A DNA stretch of 64,000 nt from Panacibacter microcysteis (GTDB taxonomy: Bacteria > Bacteroidota > Bacteroidia > Chitinophagales > Chitinophagaceae), in contig NZ_JADWYR010000002.1 of assembly GCF_015831355.1 (NCBI RefSeq), positions 434,001-498,000 on the forward strand. Direction: 5' to 3'. Below are positions 17,923-26,491 of the stretch, piece after piece (positions within the stretch are counted from its first letter, which is position 1; each line of letters starts with the position of its first letter). The position numbers and the translations under genes are program-made. Under the pieces are notes generated by a model, which ran no database searches, was not told the DNA's origin, and saw nothing but the letters and a program-made list of their open reading frames with translations.

Positions 17923-17982
17923 TTCCTTTTTTTACGGGCTTATGTACTGCTATGATGCTTTTGTTGTGTCACTCACTTGTAC
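17923..17982 (-). repeat. 60-bp intergenic module R7 (type A)
   Basis: Core GTACAAGTGAGTGACACAAC reads leftward from 17982. The A-rich end is 5 bp after the stop of the 17528 gene. It is the inverted counterpart of R5 within the long inverted repeat. Confidence 0.9.
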
Positions 17983-18010
17983 GTCCGGAACTTTATTGGG
18001 CATGGCGATG

Positions 18011-18146
18011 AGTGAATAAGTGGTAATTGGTAAGTAGTAAGTGGTAAGTAGTAAGTGGTGAGTAGTAAGTGGTGAGTAGTAAGTTGTAAGTGATAAGTTT
18101 TATGGTAAGTGGTAAGTAGTAAGTGATAAGTTATCGGTGGTAAGTG
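18011..18146 (+). repeat. Degenerate heptamer tandem array 3 (AAGTRGT type)
   Basis: Units AAGTGGT, AAGTAGT and GAGTAGT run with a 7-bp period for about 135 bp. The array is the longest of the three and pairs, inverted, with 12813-12911. Confidence 0.85.
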
Positions 18147-18262
18147 GAAAGTAGCTGGTAATAGTTAGAACTCCCCCTTCTCACGTTTACCGTCTCACGT
18201 CTACCGTCTCACTTTTCACGATCTACCTTTCACCATTGGCCATTCACCATTGACCGTCCTCC
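18147..18262 (+). repeat. Shared block of the composite repeat, copy 2
   Basis: Contains ACTCCCCCTTCTCACGTTTA, then 14-bp CCGTCTCACGT(T/C)TA-type units, a CACGATCTACC stretch and CATTCACCATTGACC. It is the reverse complement of 12731-12812 with one extra 14-bp unit. Confidence 0.88.
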
Positions 18263-18300
18263 ATCACCTGCATCGCTTCCCTGCTCAGTCATGCTATACA

Positions 18301-18360
18301 GTACAAGAGTGCGACGCAACAGGCGATGCCACAAGTACAATAGCCCGGTACATCATGTCT
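18301..18360 (+). repeat. 60-bp intergenic module R8 (type B)
   Basis: Core GTACAAGAGTGCGACGCAAC followed by AGGCGATGCC; right part TAGCCCGGTACATCATG. It ends 37 bp before czcA. Confidence 0.92.
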
Positions 18361-18397
18361 TTCATTGCTCATTCATCAGCGTATTTAATTTACAACA

Positions 18398-21300
18398 ATG
18401 CTACACGCGATTATCCGCTTTTCAATAAAGAACAAACTCATTATTGGTTTGCTGGTATTGGGTTTAATCGGCTGGGGTATTTACTCGGTTACAAAACTCC
18501 CGATTGATGCAGTGCCCGATATAACCAACAACCAGGTACTGGTCATAACATCGGCACCAAGCCTTGGTGCACCGGATGTGGAAAGGTTTATTACCGTTCC
18601 TGTGGAGCAGGCCACCCGCAATGTACCCGGCATTATTGAGCAACGAAGTTTTTCCCGGTTTGGCCTTAGCCTGGTAACCATTGTATTTGAAGATGATGTA
18701 GATGTTTACTGGGCAAGGCAACAGGTAAGTGAAAGGCTTACACAGGTGCGGCAACAGATACCGGCAGGCATGGGCGAACCCGAACTGGGGCCGGTAACCA
18801 CGGGGCTGGGGGAAATATTTCAATACGTGGTAAAGACCAGGCCTGGCTATGAAGGAAAATATGACCTTACCGCGCTGAGAGACATACAGGACTGGATTGT
18901 AAGAAGGCAACTGCTTGGTACGCCCGGCGTGGCAGATGTAAGCAGTTTTGGTGGCCAGGTAAAGCAATATGAAGTGGCCATTAACCCGGATAAGCTGAAG
19001 AATTTTGCATTAACAATTAGTGATGTATTTGAGTCGCTGCAGGCTAATAACCAGAATACGGGTGGTGCATATATAGAAAAAGGCCCGAATGTTTTATACA
19101 TACGCAGCGAGGGTTTGGTTACCAACCTGGAAGATATTGGAAGCATAGTGGTAAAGCAGGTGCGCAGCAGCGTACCCGTACTGGTGAGGGATGTTGCAGA
19201 AGTAAAAATCGGGAGTGCTATCAGGTACGGTGCCACAGTGTTTAACGATGAAGGAGAAGTTGCAGGCGCCGTGGTAATGATGCTTAAAGGAGCCAACAGC
19301 AATGAAGTGATAAAAAGCATTAAAACGAAGATTGCCGATATTGAAAAGACGCTTCCGGAAGGAGTGGCAATAGAACCTTTTCTTGACCGGACAAAAATGG
19401 TAAATAACGCTATCTCTACCGTAGAGCAAAACCTGCTGGAAGGCGCATTGATCGTGATCTTTGTATTGGTAATGTTCCTGGGAAATCTTCGGGCAGGTTT
19501 AATTGTTGCCTCTGTTATTCCGCTGTCTATGCTGTTTGCCATAATAATGATGAATCTCTTTGGTGTAAGCGGTAACCTGATGAGCCTTGGTGCTATTGAC
19601 TTTGGGTTGCTTGTAGACGGCGCTGTAATTATCGTGGAAGCTGTAATGCACAGGTTGAGCCACAGTAAAATGTATGCGCAAACAGTAAGGATAACGCAGG
19701 AGAAAATGGACGGCGAAGTGGAAACTTCTGCAGGCACCATGATGAACAGTGCCGTTTTTGGGCAGATCATTATTTTGATCGTGTACCTGCCCATACTTAC
19801 ACTGCAGGGCATTGAGGGGAAGATGTTTAAACCAATGGCAGAAACAGTGTCTTTTGCTATCATCGGCGCGTTTATCCTGTCTCTTACTTACGTACCCATG
19901 ATCAGCACGGTGTTTATCAGTAAAAAGCTTAACCATAAAGACACGTTTGCTGACAAAATGATCAACAAAATTCAGAGTTGGTATCAGCCTGTTCTACAAC
20001 GTGCATTGCGTATACCGGCAATTGTTGTTGCCATTGCCTTCACTATGTTTGCAGCGGCCGTTTTTGTAGTAACTACATTAGGGGGTGAATTTATACCGCA
20101 ACTGGAAGAAGGTGATTTTGCAGTTGATACCAGGCTGTTGACCGGCTCCTCGCTTTCCCATACCATCAACACCACACAACAAACCGCAAAAGTGCTGCTG
20201 GACAAGTTTCCGGAAGTGGAAAAGATTGTAAGCAAGATCGGTTCCGGAGAAATACCAACTGATCCCATGCCATTGGAAGCCGCCGACATGATGGTCATTC
20301 TCAAAGACAAAAAGGATTGGACAAGTGCCGAAAGTTTTCCTGAACTGGCCAATAAAATGAGTGAGGCATTACAGGAAGTGCCCGGCGTTGCAACCGGCTT
20401 TCAGTTTCCTGTGCAGATGCGGTTTAATGAACTGATGACAGGCGCGAGGCAGGATGTTGTCTGTAAAATTTTTGGTGACGATCTTGATACGCTGGCCCAT
20501 TATGCTGAGCAACTGGCAAAAGTGATCAACTCTGTAGAAGGAGCAAAAGACCTTTATAAAGAAACCGTAACAGGTATTCCGCAAATGGTTATTTCTTACG
20601 ACAGGGAAGCTATAGCAAGGTATGGCGCCGGTATAGCAGATATCAACAATACAATACAATCTGCCTACGCCGGTGCTGTTGCAGGTCTTGTATTCGAGGC
20701 AGATAAAAGATACGACCTGGTGATACGGATGAATGAAGAACAAAAAAAGAATGCAGGTGAAATAGGTAACCTGCTGGTTGGTTTGCCCAATGGAACACAG
20801 GTGCCACTGAACCTGCTCGCGGATGTTACCATGAAAGACGGCCCCTACCAGATTCAGAGAGAAGATGCAAGAAGGAGAATCACGGTTGGCTTTAATGTAC
20901 GCGGCAGAGATGTTCAAAGTATTGTTACAGAGCTGCAGGAAAAAGTTACCGCAAAAATTAATTTTCCTGTTGGTTACTACATTACCTATGGAGGGCAGTA
21001 TGAGAACCTGCAACACGCCACTCAACGGTTAAGCATTGCTACGCCTGTAGCATTGTTACTAATATTCCTGATGCTCTTTTTTGCCTTCCACAGGCTTAAA
21101 TACTGCCTGCTGATATTTTCTGCCATACCACTTTCTGCAATAGGTGGCGTGTTTGCTTTGTGGATAAGGGATATGCCCTTCAGTATTTCTGCAGGCATTG
21201 GTTTTATAGCACTCTTTGGTGTAGCAGTATTGAATGGCATTGTACTAATCAGCGAAATGAATCGGATTAAAGAAGAAGGTTTAACCGATATAAACAACAT

Positions 21301-22756
21301 TATCATGCAAGCAACTAAAAACAGGTTGAGACCTGTACTGATGACTGCGGCTGTAGCATCGCTGGGCTTCCTGCCAATGGCATTAAGTAACGGGGCAGGT
21401 GCAGAAGTGCAAAGACCTTTGGCAACCGTTGTAATCGGTGGCCTGGTAACAGCGACATTGCTTACGCTTTTCGTGTTGCCATCGTTATACAAGTTATTTG
21501 AAAAAGGTTTCAACAAAAAAGCAATACTCAACAGTACAGTGTTTGTCATCGTTTTTTTAATACCATTTACAGGCCGTACACAAACCAAAGTACTTGGTCT
21601 TGGGGAAGTCATTAAGATAGCCAAAGTACAAAACCGGCAAATAGAAGTAAGTAAACTCACTGAGCAATATTACGCGGCGCTTACATCTGCTGGTATAGAT
21701 GTACCAAAAACGCAATTCAACGCAGAAGTCGGCCAGGTGAACAGTAAAAACCTTGACAACAGGTTTACCCTGTTGCAGGGTTTTGCGATGCCTGCATTGT
21801 ACAACCGGCAGCATGGTGTACTGGAACAGCAGTTCCGCGGGGCTCAGTTGCAGACGATGATACGTCAGACAGAAATCATTAAAATGGTAAAGCAGGTGTA
21901 CCTGCAGTTACAACTGGCAGATGAAAGAGCAAAGCTGCTGCAACAAACCGACAGTATTCTATCCCGCTACCAGCAAATTGCCAAACTACGTTTTGAAAAA
22001 GGAGAGACCAATCTGCTGGAGAAAACAACGCTCGATAACCACGTGCAACAACTGCACATGCAAATGCAGATGATACAGGCCGACAAAAAAACTGCACAGG
22101 CAGAAATGGCTGTACTGCTTGATTCATCAATAGTGATTGAACCGGCAGATGTTTTAAACGAAACATTTGTATTGTTTGACAGCTCCCTCATTGCCAAACA
22201 TCCTTTTCTTTATTATTACGAGCAACAACAGAAGATTGCCGGCGCCCAAACACAGTTGGAAAAAGCAAAATTACAGCCGGAATGGTTGCTTGGGTATACC
22301 AATCAATCCATCATCGGTTACCAGATGAACAAAGACAGAACGGAAACTTATTACGATGGTGGTAAAAGATTTTCAACCGTACAACTGGGGTTAGGTATTC
22401 CTATTTTTTCCAAAGCGCAAAGGGCAAGGATAAAAGCAGCACAGCAAAATGAAATCGTTTCACAGGCATCCACAGAACTGGCCAGGCAGCAGCTTGAGCT
22501 GAACCTGCAAAGGCAATGGAACGAATATGTAAAATACCAGCAGGTTATCCTGTATTACAAAACCAGCGCATTATCGCAGGCACAGGTAATTATTAAAACA
22601 GCAAACCTCAACTACAAAAATGGTGAGATCAACTATATCGAATGGGGAACACTCATCAGCAACGCAATCAATGTGCAAACGCAGTACCTCGATGCACTGC
22701 AATCGCTAAATATTGCCCGCACAGAACTTGAATATTTATTACAACCAAATGAATAA
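18398..22756 (+). CDS. czcA: CzcA-type heavy-metal RND pump fused to a TolC-like outer-membrane factor
   Basis: The 1452-residue protein has an RND exporter (about 1-1035) that pumps divalent metal ions out of the periplasm/cytoplasm. The TM4 motif GAIDFGLLVDGAVIIVEAVMH fits the divalent-cation (Zn/Co/Cd) subclass rather than the Cu/Ag subclass. At about 1037-1060 a hydrophobic stretch (VFVIVFLIPFTGRTQ) resembles a signal peptide. From about 1065 to 1452 the sequence is a coiled-coil TolC-family protein (LGLGEVIKIAKVQNRQIEVS; LNLQRQWNEYVKYQQ). The two parts must sit in different membranes, so cleavage at the internal signal is likely but not shown. The czcB start overlaps its stop. Confidence 0.9.
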   Translation: MLHAIIRFSIKNKLIIGLLVLGLIGWGIYSVTKLPIDAVPDITNNQVLVITSAPSLGAPDVERFITVPVEQATRNVPGIIEQRSFSRFGLSLVTIVFEDDVDVYWARQQVSERLTQVRQQIPAGMGEPELGPVTTGLGEIFQYVVKTRPGYEGKYDLTALRDIQDWIVRRQLLGTPGVADVSSFGGQVKQYEVAINPDKLKNFALTISDVFESLQANNQNTGGAYIEKGPNVLYIRSEGLVTNLEDIGSIVVKQVRSSVPVLVRDVAEVKIGSAIRYGATVFNDEGEVAGAVVMMLKGANSNEVIKSIKTKIADIEKTLPEGVAIEPFLDRTKMVNNAISTVEQNLLEGALIVIFVLVMFLGNLRAGLIVASVIPLSMLFAIIMMNLFGVSGNLMSLGAIDFGLLVDGAVIIVEAVMHRLSHSKMYAQTVRITQEKMDGEVETSAGTMMNSAVFGQIIILIVYLPILTLQGIEGKMFKPMAETVSFAIIGAFILSLTYVPMISTVFISKKLNHKDTFADKMINKIQSWYQPVLQRALRIPAIVVAIAFTMFAAAVFVVTTLGGEFIPQLEEGDFAVDTRLLTGSSLSHTINTTQQTAKVLLDKFPEVEKIVSKIGSGEIPTDPMPLEAADMMVILKDKKDWTSAESFPELANKMSEALQEVPGVATGFQFPVQMRFNELMTGARQDVVCKIFGDDLDTLAHYAEQLAKVINSVEGAKDLYKETVTGIPQMVISYDREAIARYGAGIADINNTIQSAYAGAVAGLVFEADKRYDLVIRMNEEQKKNAGEIGNLLVGLPNGTQVPLNLLADVTMKDGPYQIQREDARRRITVGFNVRGRDVQSIVTELQEKVTAKINFPVGYYITYGGQYENLQHATQRLSIATPVALLLIFLMLFFAFHRLKYCLLIFSAIPLSAIGGVFALWIRDMPFSISAGIGFIALFGVAVLNGIVLISEMNRIKEEGLTDINNIIMQATKNRLRPVLMTAAVASLGFLPMALSNGAGAEVQRPLATVVIGGLVTATLLTLFVLPSLYKLFEKGFNKKAILNSTVFVIVFLIPFTGRTQTKVLGLGEVIKIAKVQNRQIEVSKLTEQYYAALTSAGIDVPKTQFNAEVGQVNSKNLDNRFTLLQGFAMPALYNRQHGVLEQQFRGAQLQTMIRQTEIIKMVKQVYLQLQLADERAKLLQQTDSILSRYQQIAKLRFEKGETNLLEKTTLDNHVQQLHMQMQMIQADKKTAQAEMAVLLDSSIVIEPADVLNETFVLFDSSLIAKHPFLYYYEQQQKIAGAQTQLEKAKLQPEWLLGYTNQSIIGYQMNKDRTETYYDGGKRFSTVQLGLGIPIFSKAQRARIKAAQQNEIVSQASTELARQQLELNLQRQWNEYVKYQQVILYYKTSALSQAQVIIKTANLNYKNGEINYIEWGTLISNAINVQTQYLDALQSLNIARTELEYLLQPNE

Positions 22757-23897
22757 AATGAATAAGCTTCTATTATACGCAGCTATAGTTGCATGGTTTG
22801 CTTCGTGCACCGCCACGCCTGATGTAAAGGAAAACAAGGCAGATACAATAAATGACAACCTTGTTGTACTGGACAGCATTCAGCTTAAAAATGCCGGCAT
22901 TGTCACTGGTCAGCCACAGGTGCAGGATATACACAATACCATCAGGGTAAATGGTACAGTAGATGTACCACCCCAAAGCCTTGTATCTGTAAGTTTTCCA
23001 TTGGGCGGCTACCTGAAAGCTACATCCTTACTTCCCGGTTACCCGGTGCATAAAGGCCAGGTTATAGCTACTATGGAAGACCAGTCTTATGTACAATTAC
23101 AACAGGATTATCTTACAGCCAAAGCCAGGATGGAGTACCTGTCTGCAGATGTGGAGAGACAAAAAGAGTTAAGCGATGCAGACGCTACCAGCAGGAAGAA
23201 TTACCAGCTTGTAGCAAGCGATTTTAAAACGCAGCAGGCTATTATCAGGTCATTGGAAGAGAAGTTGCGCATCATCAATATCAACCCGCAAACACTTACT
23301 GTTAACAGTATGTCGAGAATGGTACCAGTGTATTCACCCATCAATGGCTATGTCACACAAGTGAATGTAAACATTGGCAAGTATGTCAATCCTTCAGATG
23401 TAATGTTTGAGCTGGTAAATCCTGACGATATACATGCGGCCATCACTGTTTTTGAAAAGGATATTACCGTATTCCGCAAAGGCATGCAGGGCAAAGTTGC
23501 CCTTACCGATAAACCGGGTGAATGGTTCGATGTAGAGGTCATCCTCGTTACTAAAAACATAGATGAATCACGTGCCGGCCTGGTGCATTGCCATTTTGAA
23601 AATCCACGGCACGATTTGTTGCCCGGCATGTTTTTAACCGGTGTTTTTGAAATAGATGGCAAAGCCGCAACCGTTGTTCCTGAAGAAGCAGTGGTGCGCT
23701 ATATGGGTAAACAATATGTCTTTATCGCTGAAGATTTCAACAGGTTTTTATTAACCGAAGTTCAAACCGGCGTTACAGAAAATGGTTTTGTAGAATTGCT
23801 GCAATCACCGCAAACAGATTGGATCAGAACAAACATCGTAAACAAAGGTGCCTATACACTCCTGGGTGTATTGAAAAACAAAATGGAAGATGAATAG
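22749..23897 (+). CDS. czcB: CzcB-type periplasmic adaptor (membrane fusion) lipoprotein
   Basis: The 382-residue adaptor links the RND pump to the outer-membrane factor. The start MNKMNKLLLYAAIVAWFASC gives a lipoprotein signal with Cys at the lipobox. The lipoyl/barrel-sandwich halves are around VSVSFPLGGYLKATSLLPGYPVHKGQVIATMEDQ and RMVPVYSPINGYVTQVNVNIGKYVNPSDVMFEL, separated by a helical hairpin. A C-terminal beta-barrel follows (LLPGMFLTGVFEI). The ATG at 22749 overlaps the czcA stop by 8 bp, so translation is coupled. Confidence 0.88.
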   Translation: MNKMNKLLLYAAIVAWFASCTATPDVKENKADTINDNLVVLDSIQLKNAGIVTGQPQVQDIHNTIRVNGTVDVPPQSLVSVSFPLGGYLKATSLLPGYPVHKGQVIATMEDQSYVQLQQDYLTAKARMEYLSADVERQKELSDADATSRKNYQLVASDFKTQQAIIRSLEEKLRIININPQTLTVNSMSRMVPVYSPINGYVTQVNVNIGKYVNPSDVMFELVNPDDIHAAITVFEKDITVFRKGMQGKVALTDKPGEWFDVEVILVTKNIDESRAGLVHCHFENPRHDLLPGMFLTGVFEIDGKAATVVPEEAVVRYMGKQYVFIAEDFNRFLLTEVQTGVTENGFVELLQSPQTDWIRTNIVNKGAYTLLGVLKNKMEDE

Positions 23898-23947
23898 TGT
23901 CATTCGTTAAGTAAAAAGATTACGTGGCGAGAAATGCAAAACCTTTA

Positions 23948-23978
23948 TTGCTTTACAGGTTGCTTAACTATATCTTTA
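23948..23978 (+). promoter_or_regulatory. Probable promoter of the DUF2911 gene
   Basis: TTG at 23948-23950, 20-bp spacer, TATCTTTA at 23971-23978 (one mismatch to TAnnTTTG). It predicts a 5' leader of about 50 nt. Confidence 0.45.
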
Positions 23979-24033
23979 CCGCCATTTTGAAAGCTGTCCA
24001 TATAAGCTGATACACCAATTAAACTGTTTTTTT

Positions 24034-24864
24034 ATGAAAAGAATTTTTTTTGCTGCAGCGTTGCTTTTCGCTGCCTCGGTTAATGCCCAGAACCTCGTGG
24101 TTCCACAACCATCACCAACCCAGCAGGTCAAACAGGAGTTCGGGTTGTCAAACATCGAATTGTCATACTCACGCCCTTCCATGAAAGGGCGCAAAGTATT
24201 TGGAGACCTGGTACCCTATGGCAAAGTATGGCGCACCGGTGCCAATGGCGCCACCACGCTCACTTTTGGCGATGAAGTTACCATCGGCGGTACCAAAATA
24301 CCTGCCGGCAAATATGGCTTGCTCACCATTCCTGAAGCAAATGAATGGACCATCATCATCACAAAACAAACAGATGTTACAAGTCCCGCAGCATACAAGC
24401 AGGATCAGGATGTGGTAAGAGTAAAAGTAAAACCTGAAACAATGCCCTTTTCCATCGAGTCTTTCACCATTATGTTCAGCGATGTAAAACCATCCAGCGT
24501 AAACCTGGAATTGTTATGGGATAATGTGTATGTTACGCTCCCTGTAACAACTGATATAGATACAAAGATCAATGCACAGATCAGGCAGATCATGGAAGGT
24601 GATAATAAACCCTATTTCCAGGCAGCGTATTACTACATTGAAAGCGGGAAGAATCTTGAGCAGGCTGTAACCTGGCTCGACAAAGCTATCGCGGCAAACC
24701 CTGATGCTTTCTGGATGCAATATCAAAAAGCACGTGCCCTGGCAAAACTGGGTAAAAAGGCTGACGCGCTGGCCGCCTCCAATAAATCTGTGGAGCTGGC
24801 AAAAAAAGCAAAGAATGATGATTATGTTGCGCTCAACGAAAAGTTGCAAAAAGAACTCAAATAA
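24034..24864 (+). CDS. DUF2911 protein with C-terminal TPR-like helices, secreted
   Basis: The 276-residue protein has a signal peptide (MKRIFFAAALLFAASVNAQ). The DUF2911 domain (about 25-165) shows IELSYSRPSMKGRKVFGDLVPYGKVWRTGANGATT and IPAGKYGLLTIPEANEWTIII. The remaining 100 residues form TPR-like helical pairs (LEQAVTWLDKAIAANPDAFWMQYQKARALAKLGK). DUF2911 has no known activity. It ends at a strong terminator and has its own promoter, so it is probably monocistronic. Confidence 0.82.
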   Translation: MKRIFFAAALLFAASVNAQNLVVPQPSPTQQVKQEFGLSNIELSYSRPSMKGRKVFGDLVPYGKVWRTGANGATTLTFGDEVTIGGTKIPAGKYGLLTIPEANEWTIIITKQTDVTSPAAYKQDQDVVRVKVKPETMPFSIESFTIMFSDVKPSSVNLELLWDNVYVTLPVTTDIDTKINAQIRQIMEGDNKPYFQAAYYYIESGKNLEQAVTWLDKAIAANPDAFWMQYQKARALAKLGKKADALAASNKSVELAKKAKNDDYVALNEKLQKELK

Positions 24865-24885
24865 GTTGTTCAATAATCAATGCCT

Positions 24886-24913
24886 GCCGCCCACCAGGGC
24901 GGCATTTTTTTTT
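24886..24913 (+). terminator. Terminator after the DUF2911 gene
   Basis: GCCGCCC (24886-24892), loop ACCA, GGGCGGC (24897-24903) and a T-run of nine bases from 24905. Confidence 0.92.
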
Positions 24914-24981
24914 GATAAAAAAATTAGCACATATATAAAATTTTTGTAACTTGGCCGCATTGTTAAACTAAATTCAGTGTT

Positions 24982-25407
24982 ATGATTAAACTACAAGTGA
25001 TTGGTAATCTCGGTAAAGATGCAATTGTCAACAACGTAAACGGTAAGAACGTTATTAATTTCAATGTTGCCCACACAGAAAAATATCGTGACGCACAGGG
25101 CAACCAGAAAGAAAGAACTACCTGGGTAGAATGTGCTTACTGGACAGACAAAACAGCCGTGGCACCTTATCTTAAAAAGGGCAACCAGGTTTATGTAGAA
25201 GGTACGCCCGATGTTCGCACTTACCAGACCAATGATGGCCGCCAGGGCGCAGCATTAAGCCTCCGTATTTCAACCGTACAATTGCTCGGTTCACGCAATG
25301 CAGATGGGCAATCAGCCAACAATTACAACGCGCCTGCCGCAGGTTACAGCAATCAGCCGGCGCCGGCAAACGATATGGCTGAAATAGCAGATGATCTTCC
25401 TTTCTAA
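24982..25407 (+). CDS. ssb: Single-stranded DNA-binding protein
   Basis: The 141-residue protein has an OB fold (MIKLQVIGNLGKDAIVNNVNGKNVINFNVAH; WVECAYWTDKTAVAPYLKKGNQVYVEG), a Gln/Asn/Pro-rich linker and the acidic C-terminal tip DDLPF that recruits repair and replication partners. It acts on ssDNA in the cytoplasm. It is flanked by terminators on both sides, so it is a single-gene unit. Confidence 0.95.
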   Translation: MIKLQVIGNLGKDAIVNNVNGKNVINFNVAHTEKYRDAQGNQKERTTWVECAYWTDKTAVAPYLKKGNQVYVEGTPDVRTYQTNDGRQGAALSLRISTVQLLGSRNADGQSANNYNAPAAGYSNQPAPANDMAEIADDLPF

Positions 25408-25430
25408 CGATCAGGCCGCAAATTTTTCCG

Positions 25431-25459
25431 AAAGAGCAGTTTAATACTGCTCTTTTTTT
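25431..25459 (+). terminator. Terminator after ssb
   Basis: AAAGAGCAGT (25431-25440), loop TTAAT, ACTGCTCTTT (25446-25455), then T-run to 25459. The T-run is shared with the A-rich end of module R9. Confidence 0.92.
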
Positions 25460-25514
25460 ATTGTTACCGTCGGCATTGCTACTATTAAGCTTTGGTTGTG
25501 TCACTCACTTGTAC
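25455..25514 (-). repeat. 60-bp intergenic module R9 (type A)
   Basis: Core GTACAAGTGAGTGACACAAC reads leftward from 25514, followed by CAAAGCTTAATAGTAGCAAT. Its terminal AAAAA is the complement of the ssb terminator's T-run. Confidence 0.9.
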
Positions 25515-25665
25515 TGCATCCCGTTATGCAGCAAGGGTCACAGTTTTCAAAAGCCAGTTACAATCTTCGTATTATGCAGTTTTCTGCACGGCTTTTCCAA
25601 CCTTTCCCAGCTATAACAATATTTTTATGGCTATTCGCTTATTTTGCACTGCCTAACAAAATCAA

Positions 25666-26358
25666 ATGATCAGACTTACCGGCTTTTTGCTCATATGTGT
25701 ACTTTTAAGTGTCTGCGGTTTAACAGGTGGCGAAACAACGGCTCCTGCTGCCGGTATCTATGTGGTTAATGCATCGCCCGATGCACCTGCAATAGATGTA
25801 TCGCTCAATAACAACGTAATCGCAAACACCTTTGGTTATGGAAAAGACAGCGGTTACTTTTTAACTTACCCGGGTACTTACCCGCTTAAAGTTTCGCAAA
25901 GTAACACCGCTACAGTGTTTGTCGATAACTTTGTAAGTTTTGGCGCCGGTAAGTATTACAGTCTTTTCCTGGTAGATTCTTTTGCTCAAAGGCAATTGCT
26001 TTTTTTCGAAGATGATTTGTCGATTGATTCCGTTCAAAAAGCCGGCGTTCGTTTTTTTAACCTGTCACCCAATAGTCCGGACTCTGTTTATGTAATATTT
26101 TATAACACCGCCACGACTGACTCACTCAAGTACAAGAACAGGAAATTCAACGACCAGGCGGCTTCTGTTACATTCAGGCGTTTCAGTTCGGTGCCCGCTG
26201 GTAGTTACAACCTCGATTTGTACACCAGGGATACATTACCCATACAAAAACTTGGCAGCATGTCTTTTGCAGCAGGAAAGTTTTACACCGTTTACCTCAA
26301 AGGCTTTTATCAAAACACTGCCACACCTTTAGACAAAGGAGTTATCGAACACAACTGA
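25666..26358 (+). CDS. DUF4397 domain protein, exported
   Basis: A 230-residue protein with an N-terminal export signal (MIRLTGFLLICVLLSVC). Cys17 could be lipidated, but Val at -1 is unusual for a lipobox. The body shows the DUF4397 pattern twice: VVNASPDAPAIDVSLNNNVIANTFGYG and VRFFNLSPNSPDSVYVIFYN, each followed by Tyr/Leu-rich strands (KYYSLFLVD; KFYTVYLKG). Function is unknown; such proteins are cell-envelope beta-sandwiches. No operon partner is evident. Confidence 0.75.
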   Translation: MIRLTGFLLICVLLSVCGLTGGETTAPAAGIYVVNASPDAPAIDVSLNNNVIANTFGYGKDSGYFLTYPGTYPLKVSQSNTATVFVDNFVSFGAGKYYSLFLVDSFAQRQLLFFEDDLSIDSVQKAGVRFFNLSPNSPDSVYVIFYNTATTDSLKYKNRKFNDQAASVTFRRFSSVPAGSYNLDLYTRDTLPIQKLGSMSFAAGKFYTVYLKGFYQNTATPLDKGVIEHN

Positions 26359-26457
26359 TATGTGCTGTAAACGCTCAATAAAATAAGCAGGCCTTTACAA
26401 GCCACTTTTATGCACATGCCTGCTTAAAAAGCATCCGTGCCATTTTTGTATTACCCT

Positions 26458-26465
26458 TACCTTTG
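26458..26465 (+). promoter_or_regulatory. -7 promoter element of the aminotransferase gene
   Basis: TACCTTTG lies 26 bp before the ATG and matches TAnnTTTG. A correctly spaced TTG was not found. Confidence 0.45.
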
Positions 26466-26491
26466 CCATCCAAAAAACGAAGCAACTGACA

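Larger units (their letters stand above)
17918..18397. other. Intergenic region built of repeats, upstream of czcA
   Basis: About 480 bp with almost no unexplained sequence: module R7 (17923-17982), a short flank shared with R5, heptamer array 3, the composite block (18147-18262) and module R8 (18301-18360). No gene and no clear promoter box was seen. Confidence 0.7.

Noticed and set aside
18847-19863. 338-residue open frame antisense to czcA
   Set aside because: Lies wholly within a strongly supported gene in the opposite frame; composition is typical of an antisense shadow and no domain is visible.
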